Assembly (NCBI GenBank): GCA_031285525.1
Contig: JAITWB010000157.1
Coordinates: 1 to 10,469 of the forward strand
DNA: 10,469 nucleotides
Source of the DNA: Spirochaetaceae bacterium
GTDB lineage: Bacteria > Spirochaetota > Spirochaetia > Treponematales > Treponemataceae
Reading direction: 5' to 3'
The notes beneath the pieces are model-generated. The model saw nothing but the letters and a program-made list of their open reading frames with translations. It did no database searches and was not told the origin of the DNA. Below are positions 1 to 7,456 of this stretch, one piece after another. The number at the start of each line of letters is the position of its first letter. The stretch's first letter is position 1. A program made the translations under genes and the position numbers.

Positions 1-179
1 TCGCAAGTACCCCTGCAGCAGTTGCCGAACCGACAATCGCTGAAGTATATTTAAAGGGATATATGCTCCGTGAGCGTGTTATCCGTCCCGCAAAGGTGCT
101 TGTGCATATGCCCGACGGATCGGTCACCGGAGACGAACCGGAAGAATCGGTTCACGATAAGATAAGTCAAGGAGAATAG
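1..179 (+). CDS. grpE: GrpE nucleotide exchange factor, 3' end only
   Basis: This is the C-terminal 58 codons of GrpE; the reading frame starts at base 3 and ends with TAG at 177-179. GrpE is the cytoplasmic co-chaperone that releases ADP from DnaK. The visible part contains the beta-wing signature near the end of the family, with the residues GYMLRERVIRPAKVLV (from about base 57), which matches the conserved G-Y-x-L-x-x-R-x-I-R-P-A-x-V-x-V pattern. A short acidic tail ending in SQGE follows. The gene sits directly upstream of dnaK, and its stop codon overlaps the dnaK Shine-Dalgarno sequence, as expected for a heat-shock operon. The 5' part and any promoter or CIRCE operator lie outside the window. 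Identification is secure from the motif and from the dnaK neighbour. Confidence 0.93.
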   Translation, partial: ASTPAAVAEPTIAEVYLKGYMLRERVIRPAKVLVHMPDGSVTGDEPEESVHDKISQGE

Positions 180-188
180 GAGTAAGAT

Positions 189-2138
189 ATGGGTAAAATT
201 ATAGGTATTGATCTTGGCACCACAAACTCTTGTGTTGCGGTAATGGAAGGCGGGGAACCGATTGTTATTCAGAGCTCTGAAGGAGGACGTACTACTCCCT
301 CTATCGTTGGTTTTACTGCGAAAGGTGAACGAATCGTTGGTCAGCCCGCAAAGAACCAGATGATTACAAACCCCGAAAATACTATTTACTCGATCAAACG
401 CTTTGTGGGACATCGGTTTGACGAACTTTCAGGGGAAGCAAAGCAGGTTCCCTACCATGTGGAACGCTACGGCAACGAAGAGGTCCGCATCAATGTAGAA
501 GGTAAGTTCTATTCACCCCAGGAGATAAGCGCCTTTATCCTTCAGAAGATGAAGAAAACTGCAGAGGACTACCTCGGCGAAGCAGTAACCGAAGCGGTTA
601 TCACGGTTCCTGCGTATTTTAATGACGCTCAGCGCCAGGCTACAAAGGATGCCGGAAAGATCGCCGGTCTCGATGTAAAGCGCATTATCAACGAACCTAC
701 AGCGGCTTCCCTTGCCTATGGGTTCAATAAAGATCAGAAGAAAGAAAAAACAATAGCCGTATACGACCTCGGTGGAGGTACCTTCGATATATCCATCCTC
801 GAATTGGGGGACGGCGTGTTTGAGGTTAAGTCCACAAACGGCGATACCCAGCTCGGCGGTGACGACTTTGATCGGCGTATAATGAACTGGCTGGTCGAGG
901 AATTCAAGAACGATACCGGAATCGACCTGTCCAAGGACAGAATGGCACTGCAGCGTCTCCGGGAAGCGGCAGAGAAGGCGAAGATCGAGCTTTCCAACGT
1001 GACCAATACGGAAATCAACCTTCCCTTTATCACCGCTGATGCGACTGGACCCAAGCACCTTCAGAAGTCCCTGAGCCGTGCGAAGTTTGAGCAGATGGTG
1101 GACGACCTCCTGGAAAGGAGTAAGGATCCCTGCCGGAAGGCGCTCAAGGATGCAGGGGTTTCTGTTGACCAGATCGATGATGTTATCCTTGTCGGCGGTT
1201 CAACCCGTATGCCCAAGGTACAGCAGATCGTTAAGGAACTGTTTAACCGCGAGCCCAGCAAGGGAGTTAACCCCGATGAAGCTGTTGCTATCGGCGCGGC
1301 AATCCAGGGCGGTATCCTCGGCGGAGATGTAAAGGATGTTCTGCTTCTGGACGTAACACCCCTTTCTCTGGGAATCGAAACCATGGGCGGCGTGTTCACC
1401 AGACTGATTCCGAGGAACACCACCATTCCGACCCGCAAGAGCCAGATATTCTCCACCGCTGCAGACGGACAGACAGCAGTTTCTATCCATGTATTGCAGG
1501 GTGAGCGGGAAATGGCAAGTCAGAACAGAACCCTCGGACGGTTTGACCTGGTCGGCATTCCTGCGGCTCCCCGGGGTGTACCCCAGATCGAAGTAACCTT
1601 CGATATCGATGCCAACGGTATTGTCCATGTTTCGGCAAAGGATCTTGGTACCGGTAAGGAACAGCACGTTCGTATCGAAAGCTCCAGCGGTCTCAGCGAG
1701 AACGAAATTGACCGGATGGTCAAAGAGGCGGAAGCCAACGCAGAGGCGGATCGCAAGGAGCGGGAACGGGTTGAAGTGCGCAATGAAGCGGATTCGATGA
1801 TCTATGCCACCGAGAAGAGCCTCAAAGAGATGGGGGATAAAGTCGGCGCTGCGGATAAACAGCAGATCGAAGAAGCTGTTGCGGCGCTCAAACAGGCCCT
1901 TGAAGGTGATAACAACGACATCATAAAGGAAAAGACCGAGGCGTTGAAGCAGGCTTCCTACAAGATTGCGGAGGAGCTGTATAAAAACCAGGCTGCCGCA
2001 GGCGGTGCTGCTCCTGATATGGACGGCGGCGCATCAGCCGGCCCGGATATGAACGGTTCTGCCGCTGATTCAGGTCCCCGGAAGGGAACCGCTGATGATG
2101 TTGACTACGAGGTTGTTGACGACAACGATAGTAAATAA
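189..2138 (+). CDS. dnaK: Chaperone protein DnaK (Hsp70)
   Basis: This 649-residue protein has the usual length for bacterial DnaK. It is the ATP-driven cytoplasmic chaperone that works with DnaJ and GrpE. All three Hsp70 signatures are present: IDLGTTNS near residues 7-14 (phosphate loop), [14 protein letters not shown] at 191-204, and [10 protein letters not shown] at 335-344. The interdomain linker [16 protein letters not shown] is at about 383-398 and leads into the beta-sandwich substrate-binding domain. A charged helical lid follows, then a disordered Gly/Ala/Asp/Met-rich tail from about residue 600. The extreme C-terminus is acidic ([14 protein letters not shown]), comparable to the acidic end of other bacterial DnaKs. 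The ATG is supported by AGGAG at 178-182, six bases upstream and overlapping the grpE stop, so translational coupling is likely. No frameshift or missing catalytic motif is seen. Confidence 0.98.
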   Translation: MGKIIGIDLGTTNSCVAVMEGGEPIVIQSSEGGRTTPSIVGFTAKGERIVGQPAKNQMITNPENTIYSIKRFVGHRFDELSGEAKQVPYHVERYGNEEVRINVEGKFYSPQEISAFILQKMKKTAEDYLGEAVTEAVITVPAYFNDAQRQATKDAGKIAGLDVKRIINEPTAASLAYGFNKDQKKEKTIAVYDLGGGTFDISILELGDGVFEVKSTNGDTQLGGDDFDRRIMNWLVEEFKNDTGIDLSKDRMALQRLREAAEKAKIELSNVTNTEINLPFITADATGPKHLQKSLSRAKFEQMVDDLLERSKDPCRKALKDAGVSVDQIDDVILVGGSTRMPKVQQIVKELFNREPSKGVNPDEAVAIGAAIQGGILGGDVKDVLLLDVTPLSLGIETMGGVFTRLIPRNTTIPTRKSQIFSTAADGQTAVSIHVLQGEREMASQNRTLGRFDLVGIPAAPRGVPQIEVTFDIDANGIVHVSAKDLGTGKEQHVRIESSSGLSENEIDRMVKEAEANAEADRKERERVEVRNEADSMIYATEKSLKEMGDKVGAADKQQIEEAVAALKQALEGDNNDIIKEKTEALKQASYKIAEELYKNQAAAGGAAPDMDGGASAGPDMNGSAADSGPRKGTADDVDYEVVDDNDSK

Positions 2139-2144
2139 CTGAAC

Positions 2145-2224
2145 GGGGGTATCCAAAGCTGAGAAAAAAGTGTAAAACATCATAAAGAGGTGGTGTTTTA
2201 CACTGTAAGGTGATACCCCCTTTT
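2145..2224 (+). terminator. Nested hairpin / possible attenuator between dnaK and dnaJ
   Basis: The gap between dnaK and dnaJ holds two nested inverted repeats. The outer stem is GGGGGTATC (2145-2153) pairing perfectly with GATACCCCC (2212-2220), followed at once by TTTT (2221-2224), which resembles a weak Rho-independent terminator. Inside it, 2169-2183 pairs with 2190-2204 over 15 bp (13 Watson-Crick and two G-U pairs) around the six-base loop AAAGAG. The core arms are GTGTAAAACA and TGTTTTACAC. The T run is short, so partial termination, mRNA processing or 3'-end protection of the dnaK message are all possible. The inner palindrome could also be a protein-binding site; it does not match the CIRCE consensus. 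The pairing is read directly from sequence; the function is inferred. Confidence 0.6.
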
Positions 2225-2245
2225 AAATTCAACGGGTACGGTAAA

Positions 2246-3379
2246 GTGGCAAAACGAGATTACTACGAAGTTTTAGGGGTTGAGAAGTCAGCCACCAAAG
2301 ATGATATTAAAAAAGGCTACCGGAAACTGGCTATAAAGTATCATCCGGATAAAAATGCCGGAGATAAAGAGGCCGAAGATAAATTTAAGGAAGCTACCGA
2401 AGCGTACGAGGTGCTTTCTGATGACCAGAAGCGGCCTATCTACGATCAGTACGGCTTTGCCGGGCTTGAAGGTATGGGCGGCGGCGGAAATGCAGATTAC
2501 TCTACTGTTTTCCGTGATTTTGAGGATATCTTTGTAGACTTTTCCGGGATCTTCGATAATTTCTTCGGCGGCTCAGGGGGGCGGAGATCCTCCCGGGGGC
2601 CTGCCGGAGGGGTTGCTCAGGGGACCAATCTTCGGTATGATCTGGAGATATCCTTTAAGGATGCTGTCTACGGGACAAAGACCGAGATACAATATAACCG
2701 CAGCGAAGTCTGTGATACCTGTAAGGGCTCCGGCGGCGCGGAAGGTTCTGCCCGCAAGACCTGCGGTACCTGTCAGGGTTCGGGTCAGGTTCGCCGGAGT
2801 TCAGGGTTTTTCTCTGTGGCTTCTCCGTGTCCGACCTGTCACGGCGAGGGTTCGGTGGTGGATAATCCCTGTAAAGCCTGCGGCGGTTCGGGGACTCAGA
2901 AAAAACGGCAGAAGATAGCGGTGACCATTCCTCCGGGAGTGGATGATGGTAAGCGTATTATTATTCCCCGTCAGGGCGATGCGGGAAAGAACGGGGGGCC
3001 TGCAGGGGATCTCTATGTGCTTATCCATGTGGCATCTCACCAGTATTTCGAGCGGAACGGGCAGGATCTCTACTGCGCTATTCCGATTTCGATGGTACAG
3101 GCCGCCCTCGGCGCGGAGATACAGATAGCTTCTCTGGATGGCAAGAAGATTAAGCTCAAGGTTCCTGCAGGAATTCAGCATGGAAAGCTGCTGCGGATTC
3201 GGGATGAAGGGGTTCCTTCTTCCGGGGCGAGCAGGAAAGGGGATTTGTATATAAAAGTTATTGTCAGAATCCCTGCCAAACTCTCCTCGAAGGCGAAGGC
3301 TCTCCTTACGGAGATCTCGAATCTGGAGGGAGAAAATGCTTCTCCTGCGCCGATAGCTCTTTCAGAATTGTCTAGTTAA
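2246..3379 (+). CDS. dnaJ: Chaperone protein DnaJ (Hsp40, type I)
   Basis: This is a full type I DnaJ of 377 residues when started at GTG 2246, which gives the canonical N-terminus (M)[10 protein letters not shown]. It stimulates the DnaK ATPase and delivers unfolded substrates. The J domain covers about residues 1-70 with HPD at 33-35. A Gly/Phe/Asp-rich linker follows (about 75-125), then four intact zinc-binding CxxCxGxG repeats between about residues 156 and 216 ([32 protein letters not shown]), then the C-terminal substrate-binding domains. An in-frame GTG at 2210 would add 12 residues, but it lies at the foot of the intergenic hairpin and the extra residues are not family-like, so I reject it. 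No good Shine-Dalgarno precedes 2246, so initiation may be weak or coupled to dnaK. It is the last gene before the terminator at 3424-3462. Confidence 0.96.
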   Translation: MAKRDYYEVLGVEKSATKDDIKKGYRKLAIKYHPDKNAGDKEAEDKFKEATEAYEVLSDDQKRPIYDQYGFAGLEGMGGGGNADYSTVFRDFEDIFVDFSGIFDNFFGGSGGRRSSRGPAGGVAQGTNLRYDLEISFKDAVYGTKTEIQYNRSEVCDTCKGSGGAEGSARKTCGTCQGSGQVRRSSGFFSVASPCPTCHGEGSVVDNPCKACGGSGTQKKRQKIAVTIPPGVDDGKRIIIPRQGDAGKNGGPAGDLYVLIHVASHQYFERNGQDLYCAIPISMVQAALGAEIQIASLDGKKIKLKVPAGIQHGKLLRIRDEGVPSSGASRKGDLYIKVIVRIPAKLSSKAKALLTEISNLEGENASPAPIALSELSS

Positions 3380-3398
3380 AAAACATATCCTGTTTTTT
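3378..3398 (+). other. Weak A/T hairpin at the dnaJ stop codon
   Basis: AAAAAACA (3378-3385) can pair with TGTTTTTT (3391-3398) across a five-base loop, overlapping the last two bases of the dnaJ stop. The stem has a single G-C pair, so it is probably not a terminator by itself. It may add to the stronger terminator 25 bases downstream. Confidence 0.3.
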
Positions 3399-3423
3399 GC
3401 CTTTTCTTCCGAAATATAGTATG

Positions 3424-3462
3424 AATACCTTGGAAATTGATCGATTTTCAGGGTATTTTTTT
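3424..3462 (+). terminator. Rho-independent terminator after dnaJ
   Basis: A 15-bp stem with three G-U pairs forms between 3424-3438 (AATACCTTGGAAATT) and 3443-3457, closed by the four-base loop GATC. A run of seven T at 3456-3462 follows. This is a conventional intrinsic terminator that would end the grpE-dnaK-dnaJ transcript and separate it from the signalling operon. Confidence 0.8.
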
Positions 3463-3475
3463 ACTATCCGTTGCT

Positions 3476-3514
3476 ATATTCCGGAAATATTTTCCCACAA
3501 ATCTCCCGGAATAT
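3476..3514. promoter_or_regulatory. Inverted repeat overlapping the promoter, possible operator
   Basis: ATATTCCGG (3476-3484) and CCGGAATAT (3506-3514) form a perfect 9-bp inverted repeat whose half-site centres are 30 bp apart, about three helical turns. The left arm is also part of a local near-palindrome centred on TTCCGGAA (3479-3486). The pair brackets the -35 region, and the right arm ends at the T of the extended -10 element. That geometry suits a repressor or activator site, but no regulator is encoded nearby and the function is inferred. Confidence 0.4.
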
Positions 3515-3522
3515 GATATAAT
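3514..3522 (+). promoter_or_regulatory. Extended -10 promoter of the signalling operon
   Basis: TGATATAAT contains a perfect TATAAT box (3517-3522) with the upstream TG of an extended -10 element (TGnTATAAT). No good TTGACA-like -35 is present at 16-18 bp, which is typical for extended -10 promoters. Transcription would start near 3529-3530, giving a short leader of about 25 bases before the ATG at 3554. The match is to the housekeeping sigma-70 type, so basal transcription need not depend on an alternative sigma factor. Confidence 0.65.
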
Positions 3523-3540
3523 GGTTGAAACACTAATACT

Positions 3541-3546
3541 GAGGGG
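3541..3546 (+). promoter_or_regulatory. Ribosome binding site fixing the start of the first phosphatase
   Basis: GAGGGG lies seven bases before ATG 3554 and decides this start over two upstream in-frame candidates: ATG 3521, which overlaps the -10 box, and TTG 3437, which lies within the terminator stem. Confidence 0.7.
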
Positions 3547-3553
3547 AATTTTC

Positions 3554-4942
3554 ATGTATCAGACGCAGAAAAGGGTTTCTCTGATAGGAATTAATATTAT
3601 TGCAGCAGTGTGTACTGTTGTTCTTATATATGCGCTGGTGGATAGAACCGCATCGATGGTATGGGTGTTTTTGATAGCCGCTATCGTTTTTACCTTCTTT
3701 GCTGTTCTTTCTCTGATGGGCGTTAAGTATATGTACGCTTTTTTTGAGAACCAGATGTATCATCAAAAGGATACCAGGCTGTTGTACGCTTTTGTGAATA
3801 AGCTTCGGTTTGCCTATACTGTTGACGATCTGATCGAGGCTGTTCAGAAGGAGCTTGAGGATAAGGCGGATTGTTCGGTGCTGCTGGTTAGCAAGAAAGA
3901 TAACTATGTAGTGTATAACAGTCCCGATACCCTGACCTGTGAGCCCGAAACCCTTGAAGGTCTTACCCGTAACTTTTCGGACACCTGGCCTGATGGGTAT
4001 TACTTTATCGATGAAAAGATGGCTCTCGTGTCGAATATAAAACAGGCTCGGGGATTCTTTATCGTTCATAGCGGTTATCATCTCTATGTGTTTTGCCGGT
4101 ATACTTGGGTGTTCGATATGACCATTTTTCCGATTATAATGGAAGAATTTGTTAGTTATCAGAAACGGGCGGCTACTATCCGCAGTTTGACCGGCATATC
4201 GGAGCTCGCCAAGGAGTGGACCGCCGTAGCGGATACACAGCAGGCGTTTCTTCCTGCAAAGATGCCGAAGGTTAAGAAGCTGGATATTGCTCCTTACTTT
4301 CGTCCCTTGGTAAACGTATCGGGGGATTATTACCATGTTATTCCTATCGATGAGGATAAGACGCTGTTGATTCTCGGGGATGTTTCCGGGAAGGGACTTG
4401 CGGCGGCGCTGGTAATGGGTATTATCCTTAATACGCTGCAGATTCTGGATGATAAGGAAGATCTTCCTGCGATGATTTATGCGGTGGATAAGGCTATCAA
4501 GGGGATGCATCTGCAAGATAAGTATACGGTTCTTTTTATGGGAATTGCGGATACGAAGGCGATGAAGATGCGCTATATCAATGCGTCCATGTCCGACCCG
4601 CTCATTGTTGGCTATAGGAATAATGATTACGAGATAACCTTTTTGCCGTCCAATTGCAGCGTTATCGGGATTATCGATCTTGAGGAAGACCTTGAGGCTA
4701 AAGAGGTCGATCTGCATCCAGGGGATCTCATATTTATGGCTTCCGACGGTGTTTCTGAGCCGATGGACGATAATGGGGTTGAGCTGGGAAATACAGAGCT
4801 GTATGTAAACACCATTAAGAACAGCAGTCATAAGTCTGCGGCGCATTTTATCAATGATATTGCGGATCTGGTTCTTGAATATAACGGCGATAAAAAGCTT
4901 CGTGATGATGTGACGATGCTGGTTGCAAAGGTAGAGAGGTAG
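3554..4942 (+). CDS. Membrane-anchored PP2C-type (SpoIIE/RsbU-like) serine phosphatase
   Basis: This is a 462-residue protein with two N-terminal membrane helices (about residues 7-26 and 32-54). A central region of about 65-230 follows that may be a divergent GAF-like sensor, and the C-terminus is a SpoIIE-type PP2C domain from about 235. The metal-binding aspartates are all visible: SGDYY (D258), GDVSGKG (275-281, D276), ASDGVSE (D398) and DDVT (451-454), so catalysis should be intact. Family members dephosphorylate a phosphoserine on STAS-domain anti-sigma antagonists; the likely substrate is the STAS protein encoded at 7117. The active domain is predicted to be cytoplasmic, with little exposed outside the membrane, so the signal may be intracellular or at the membrane. 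It is the first gene after the promoter and is followed after four bases by a second phosphatase. Family assignment is firm; substrate and signal are inferred. Confidence 0.9.
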   Translation: MYQTQKRVSLIGINIIAAVCTVVLIYALVDRTASMVWVFLIAAIVFTFFAVLSLMGVKYMYAFFENQMYHQKDTRLLYAFVNKLRFAYTVDDLIEAVQKELEDKADCSVLLVSKKDNYVVYNSPDTLTCEPETLEGLTRNFSDTWPDGYYFIDEKMALVSNIKQARGFFIVHSGYHLYVFCRYTWVFDMTIFPIIMEEFVSYQKRAATIRSLTGISELAKEWTAVADTQQAFLPAKMPKVKKLDIAPYFRPLVNVSGDYYHVIPIDEDKTLLILGDVSGKGLAAALVMGIILNTLQILDDKEDLPAMIYAVDKAIKGMHLQDKYTVLFMGIADTKAMKMRYINASMSDPLIVGYRNNDYEITFLPSNCSVIGIIDLEEDLEAKEVDLHPGDLIFMASDGVSEPMDDNGVELGNTELYVNTIKNSSHKSAAHFINDIADLVLEYNGDKKLRDDVTMLVAKVER

Positions 4943-4946
4943 GACG

Positions 4947-7103
4947 ATGGTAACGGTTATACTTAATTATCTTTTGGGGATATTTCTTGTTGTTTTTTCG
5001 TCGTGGATAGATTCTCACAATGATTCGAAAAAGATTCGGCCCCTGGTGAACATCACCCTCGTCGCTGTGGTTCTTACCTTTCTTACCGCATTGGCAGGTA
5101 GTTTTTCCCTTGTAGAGCATACGCAGATGGCGGTGATTCTGAGCCGTCCGGTGTTTCTGCTGCTGGTCATTTATTCTGCGTTCATCCTGTATTACGCCTT
5201 TAGCGCCCCTTATTTTAGCGGTAAAATCCTGTTCCGGATTATCTCCTGGCTGGCAGCTATTGGGGGCTGTTATATTGTTTTGTTCAGGCTGACGAGTATC
5301 GGGTTTTCCTTTAGGTATGGACTGCTGGTTCAGAGCGAGCTTATAGAAGGGATGGATCTGACCTGGTACGATTTGTTTAGGGGTATTTACTTTTACGCTG
5401 TTCCTGCTGTGTGTTTTCTGTCCTTTGTTATTCGGGCGTTGGCTCTTTCGAGTAAGATATATCGGCAGCAGATGATTTTTAAGGCTCTTTCGCTTTTGCT
5501 CTGCTGGGTGTTGGTGTTTGCTCTGTGGCGGAGCAGTTTTGCTCGCCCCATGTATCTCCATCTGAGTACCTTTGTTCTTACCCTGTATATTGTGATGCTC
5601 TATAAGATCAATCTCATTTCTATGGTATATGATCGCCAGGAGCTTGTTACGGCAGTTGTCGGGTTTCTCGCTCGGTATGTATCCGGGGCGGTTGTTGCGG
5701 GTGTGATTTTTATGCTGCTGCCGAGGGGGACGTTCTGGGGGAATAGTCTTTTTATCGCCGTAGGATTCGTTATTGTTTTCCTCGTGTCCATCGGTCTCTA
5801 TCGGTTTCGGAATGTGCTGAAAAGATGGATACAGTTTGGAAATAACTATAGCGAAGACTTGATGAAGGAGCTGAATGCGCTGGATTTTAACGATGAAGGA
5901 GATGAAGACGAAGAAGGTACTTCCCTTATCGAGCGTTCGGTGGATGTGATACGAAGGAATACCAAGGCTTCTACGGTGGATATTCTGATCGAGAAGAATC
6001 CGGGAACCCTTTCGGTGGGATACAGTACTCAGGGGCGGAATTTCGAGATAAGCGCCGATAATGATGCACTGGAAGCGCTGTCCAATATGAGTCATACGGT
6101 GATACTTAAGACACAGGCGGTTATTAGGTATGATTTTTCCGGAATAAAGGACAGTTTGCTCGAATTGTTTGCTGTGTGTTCCGCAGAGGCTATTATTATT
6201 CTCCGTGAGGGTCGGCATATTTTTGGGCTTATTATGCTGGGGCCGAAGGAGCAGGGTAACGAGTATACTGATTATGATTATACGGCTCTTTCCGGTTTGT
6301 ATTCGAATTTCTTTACTATTGGTTACTATATTAAGAATATTTCGAATGAGTCGGTCATCGGTGTTGTTGACCGGGAGATAGAGTTTTCCGGTCAGATCAT
6401 CCATTCGATTCAGGATAATATCGATCGGGTGTCCAATGAGAAGACCGATATCGGTTTCCTTTCCCTTTCTGCCCGTAACCTGGGCGGGGACTTTGTTGAT
6501 TTTATCCGGCTGACAAAGGATCGGCATATGTTTATCATGGGAGACGTAAGCGGTAAGGGACTGGGGGCGAGTATGTCCATGGTTATTCTCAAGTCCGTTA
6601 TCCGAACTCTGCTTGCCGAAACCGGGGATTTTAAGGAGCTGGTGGTTAAGATAAACACCTTTATTAAGTTCAATCTGCCCAAGGGGACTTTCTTTGCAGG
6701 CGTTTTTTGTCTTTTGGATTTTGCGGAGAATACGCTGTACTATATTAACTGCGGTATTCCTGCGATGTTCCTTTTTACCGAGGCGTATAATAATGCCATC
6801 GAGATTCAGGGAGACGGGAAGGTTTTGGGCTTTGTCAAGAATATCGATAACCTTATTAAGGTAAAGAAGGTGAAGCTTAATCCGGGGGATGTGCTGCTTG
6901 CAACTACCGATGGTTTGATAGATTCCCAGTCCCTCCGGGGAGACCGTTTTGGGAAGGATCGGGTGCAGAAGTTCATTCTGGATAACCGGTTGTATCCTGC
7001 AGAGCGGATGGCGAGTTTTCTGTATGAGAATCTGATTGAGTTTACTTCAAGGCAGCTTGAAGACGACGTGACTATTACTGTTATTAAATATTTGAGCCGA
7101 TAG
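4947..7103 (+). CDS. Multi-pass membrane PP2C-type phosphatase with GAF-like domain
   Basis: This is a 718-residue protein. About nine hydrophobic segments lie between residues 1 and 290 (near 2-20, 32-54, 62-85, 92-115, 146-168, 176-192, 200-222, 235-257 and 262-285), so it is a polytopic membrane sensor. An acidic patch (DEGDEDEEG, near 316-324) leads into a GAF-like domain at about 330-470, followed by a SpoIIE/RsbU-type PP2C domain from about 480. Catalytic motifs are intact: LGGDF (D515), GDVSGKG (532-538), TTDG (D655) and EDDVT (D706, D707). The ATG lies four bases after the preceding stop, with AGAGG/TAGGA just upstream inside the previous gene, so translation is probably coupled. Its substrate is expected to be the downstream STAS protein. 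Compared with its neighbour, it has the larger sensory part and probably responds to a different signal. I do not recognise the membrane region as a named family. Confidence 0.9.
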   Translation: MVTVILNYLLGIFLVVFSSWIDSHNDSKKIRPLVNITLVAVVLTFLTALAGSFSLVEHTQMAVILSRPVFLLLVIYSAFILYYAFSAPYFSGKILFRIISWLAAIGGCYIVLFRLTSIGFSFRYGLLVQSELIEGMDLTWYDLFRGIYFYAVPAVCFLSFVIRALALSSKIYRQQMIFKALSLLLCWVLVFALWRSSFARPMYLHLSTFVLTLYIVMLYKINLISMVYDRQELVTAVVGFLARYVSGAVVAGVIFMLLPRGTFWGNSLFIAVGFVIVFLVSIGLYRFRNVLKRWIQFGNNYSEDLMKELNALDFNDEGDEDEEGTSLIERSVDVIRRNTKASTVDILIEKNPGTLSVGYSTQGRNFEISADNDALEALSNMSHTVILKTQAVIRYDFSGIKDSLLELFAVCSAEAIIILREGRHIFGLIMLGPKEQGNEYTDYDYTALSGLYSNFFTIGYYIKNISNESVIGVVDREIEFSGQIIHSIQDNIDRVSNEKTDIGFLSLSARNLGGDFVDFIRLTKDRHMFIMGDVSGKGLGASMSMVILKSVIRTLLAETGDFKELVVKINTFIKFNLPKGTFFAGVFCLLDFAENTLYYINCGIPAMFLFTEAYNNAIEIQGDGKVLGFVKNIDNLIKVKKVKLNPGDVLLATTDGLIDSQSLRGDRFGKDRVQKFILDNRLYPAERMASFLYENLIEFTSRQLEDDVTITVIKYLSR

Positions 7104-7106
7104 GAG
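7102..7106 (+). promoter_or_regulatory. Ribosome binding site overlapping a stop codon
   Basis: AGGAG includes the last two bases of the TAG that ends the second phosphatase, and sits 10 bases before the STAS gene ATG. It supports coupled translation of the two genes. Confidence 0.6.
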
Positions 7107-7116
7107 CAGCATTGTT

Positions 7117-7443
7117 ATGGAACAGATTTCAATTTCTGTAAAACGGGGTCCGAATTACGCTTTGCTTGAAGTGAGCGGGACGATAAATTCCTATACCTAT
7201 TCCGATTTTCAGGATAAGGTGTATGCCCTTATAAAAGAAACCAACGTCGCTATCGATATGTCCCAGGTAACCAATCTGTCTTCCGCCGGGCTTGGTGTGC
7301 TCATGGCAGCATATGAGGATGGGGAGGAAACAGATCATAAACTATACATCATGCGTCCATCCCAGATTGTGCGGATGGCCGTCGATTCTACGGGGTTTGC
7401 GGATATGTTTCCGGTTATCCACTCGTTGACGGAAGTTTTGTAA
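7117..7443 (+). CDS. STAS-domain anti-sigma factor antagonist (RsbV/SpoIIAA-like)
   Basis: This is a 108-residue single STAS domain, the normal size for RsbV/SpoIIAA proteins. Such cytoplasmic proteins bind the partner kinase when unphosphorylated and release whatever the kinase holds; phosphorylation of one serine switches them off. The conserved strand-loop IDMSQVTNLSSAGLGVL (about 46-62) aligns with the family D-x-S-x-V-x-x-x-D-S-S/T-G-L-G segment. By that alignment Ser56 is the phospho-acceptor, Ser55 replaces the usual aspartate and Ala57 replaces the second Ser/Thr. The gene lies between two phosphatases and a HATPase, the classic arrangement of a partner-switching set. Start ATG 7117 is supported by AGGAG 10 bases upstream. 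The family call is secure; partner specificity is inferred from neighbourhood. Confidence 0.92.
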   Translation: MEQISISVKRGPNYALLEVSGTINSYTYSDFQDKVYALIKETNVAIDMSQVTNLSSAGLGVLMAAYEDGEETDHKLYIMRPSQIVRMAVDSTGFADMFPVIHSLTEVL

Positions 7444-7456
7444 AAAAGCGTCAGTC

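Noticed and set aside
2169..2204. Inner palindrome as a CIRCE (HrcA) operator
   Set aside because: It lacks the TTAGCACTC-N9-GAGTGCTAA pattern, and its spacer is 6 rather than 9 bases.
2210..2245. Upstream GTG extension of dnaJ
   Set aside because: It adds 12 residues that do not match DnaJ N-termini, and it starts at the foot of the intergenic hairpin.
3437..3553. N-terminal extension of the first phosphatase from TTG 3437 or ATG 3521
   Set aside because: These starts lie in the terminator stem and in the -10 box; ATG 3554 has a good ribosome binding site and leaves a clean two-helix anchor.
3533..4846. Open frame of 437 codons on the - strand
   Set aside because: It is antisense to the first phosphatase, has low-complexity basic composition and no domain, and also crosses the promoter region.
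4851..6527. Long open frame of 558 codons on the - strand
   Set aside because: It lies opposite two well-supported PP2C phosphatase genes, its translation is rich in Lys, His, Gln and Pro without any recognisable motif, and it is explained by codon bias of the true + strand genes.
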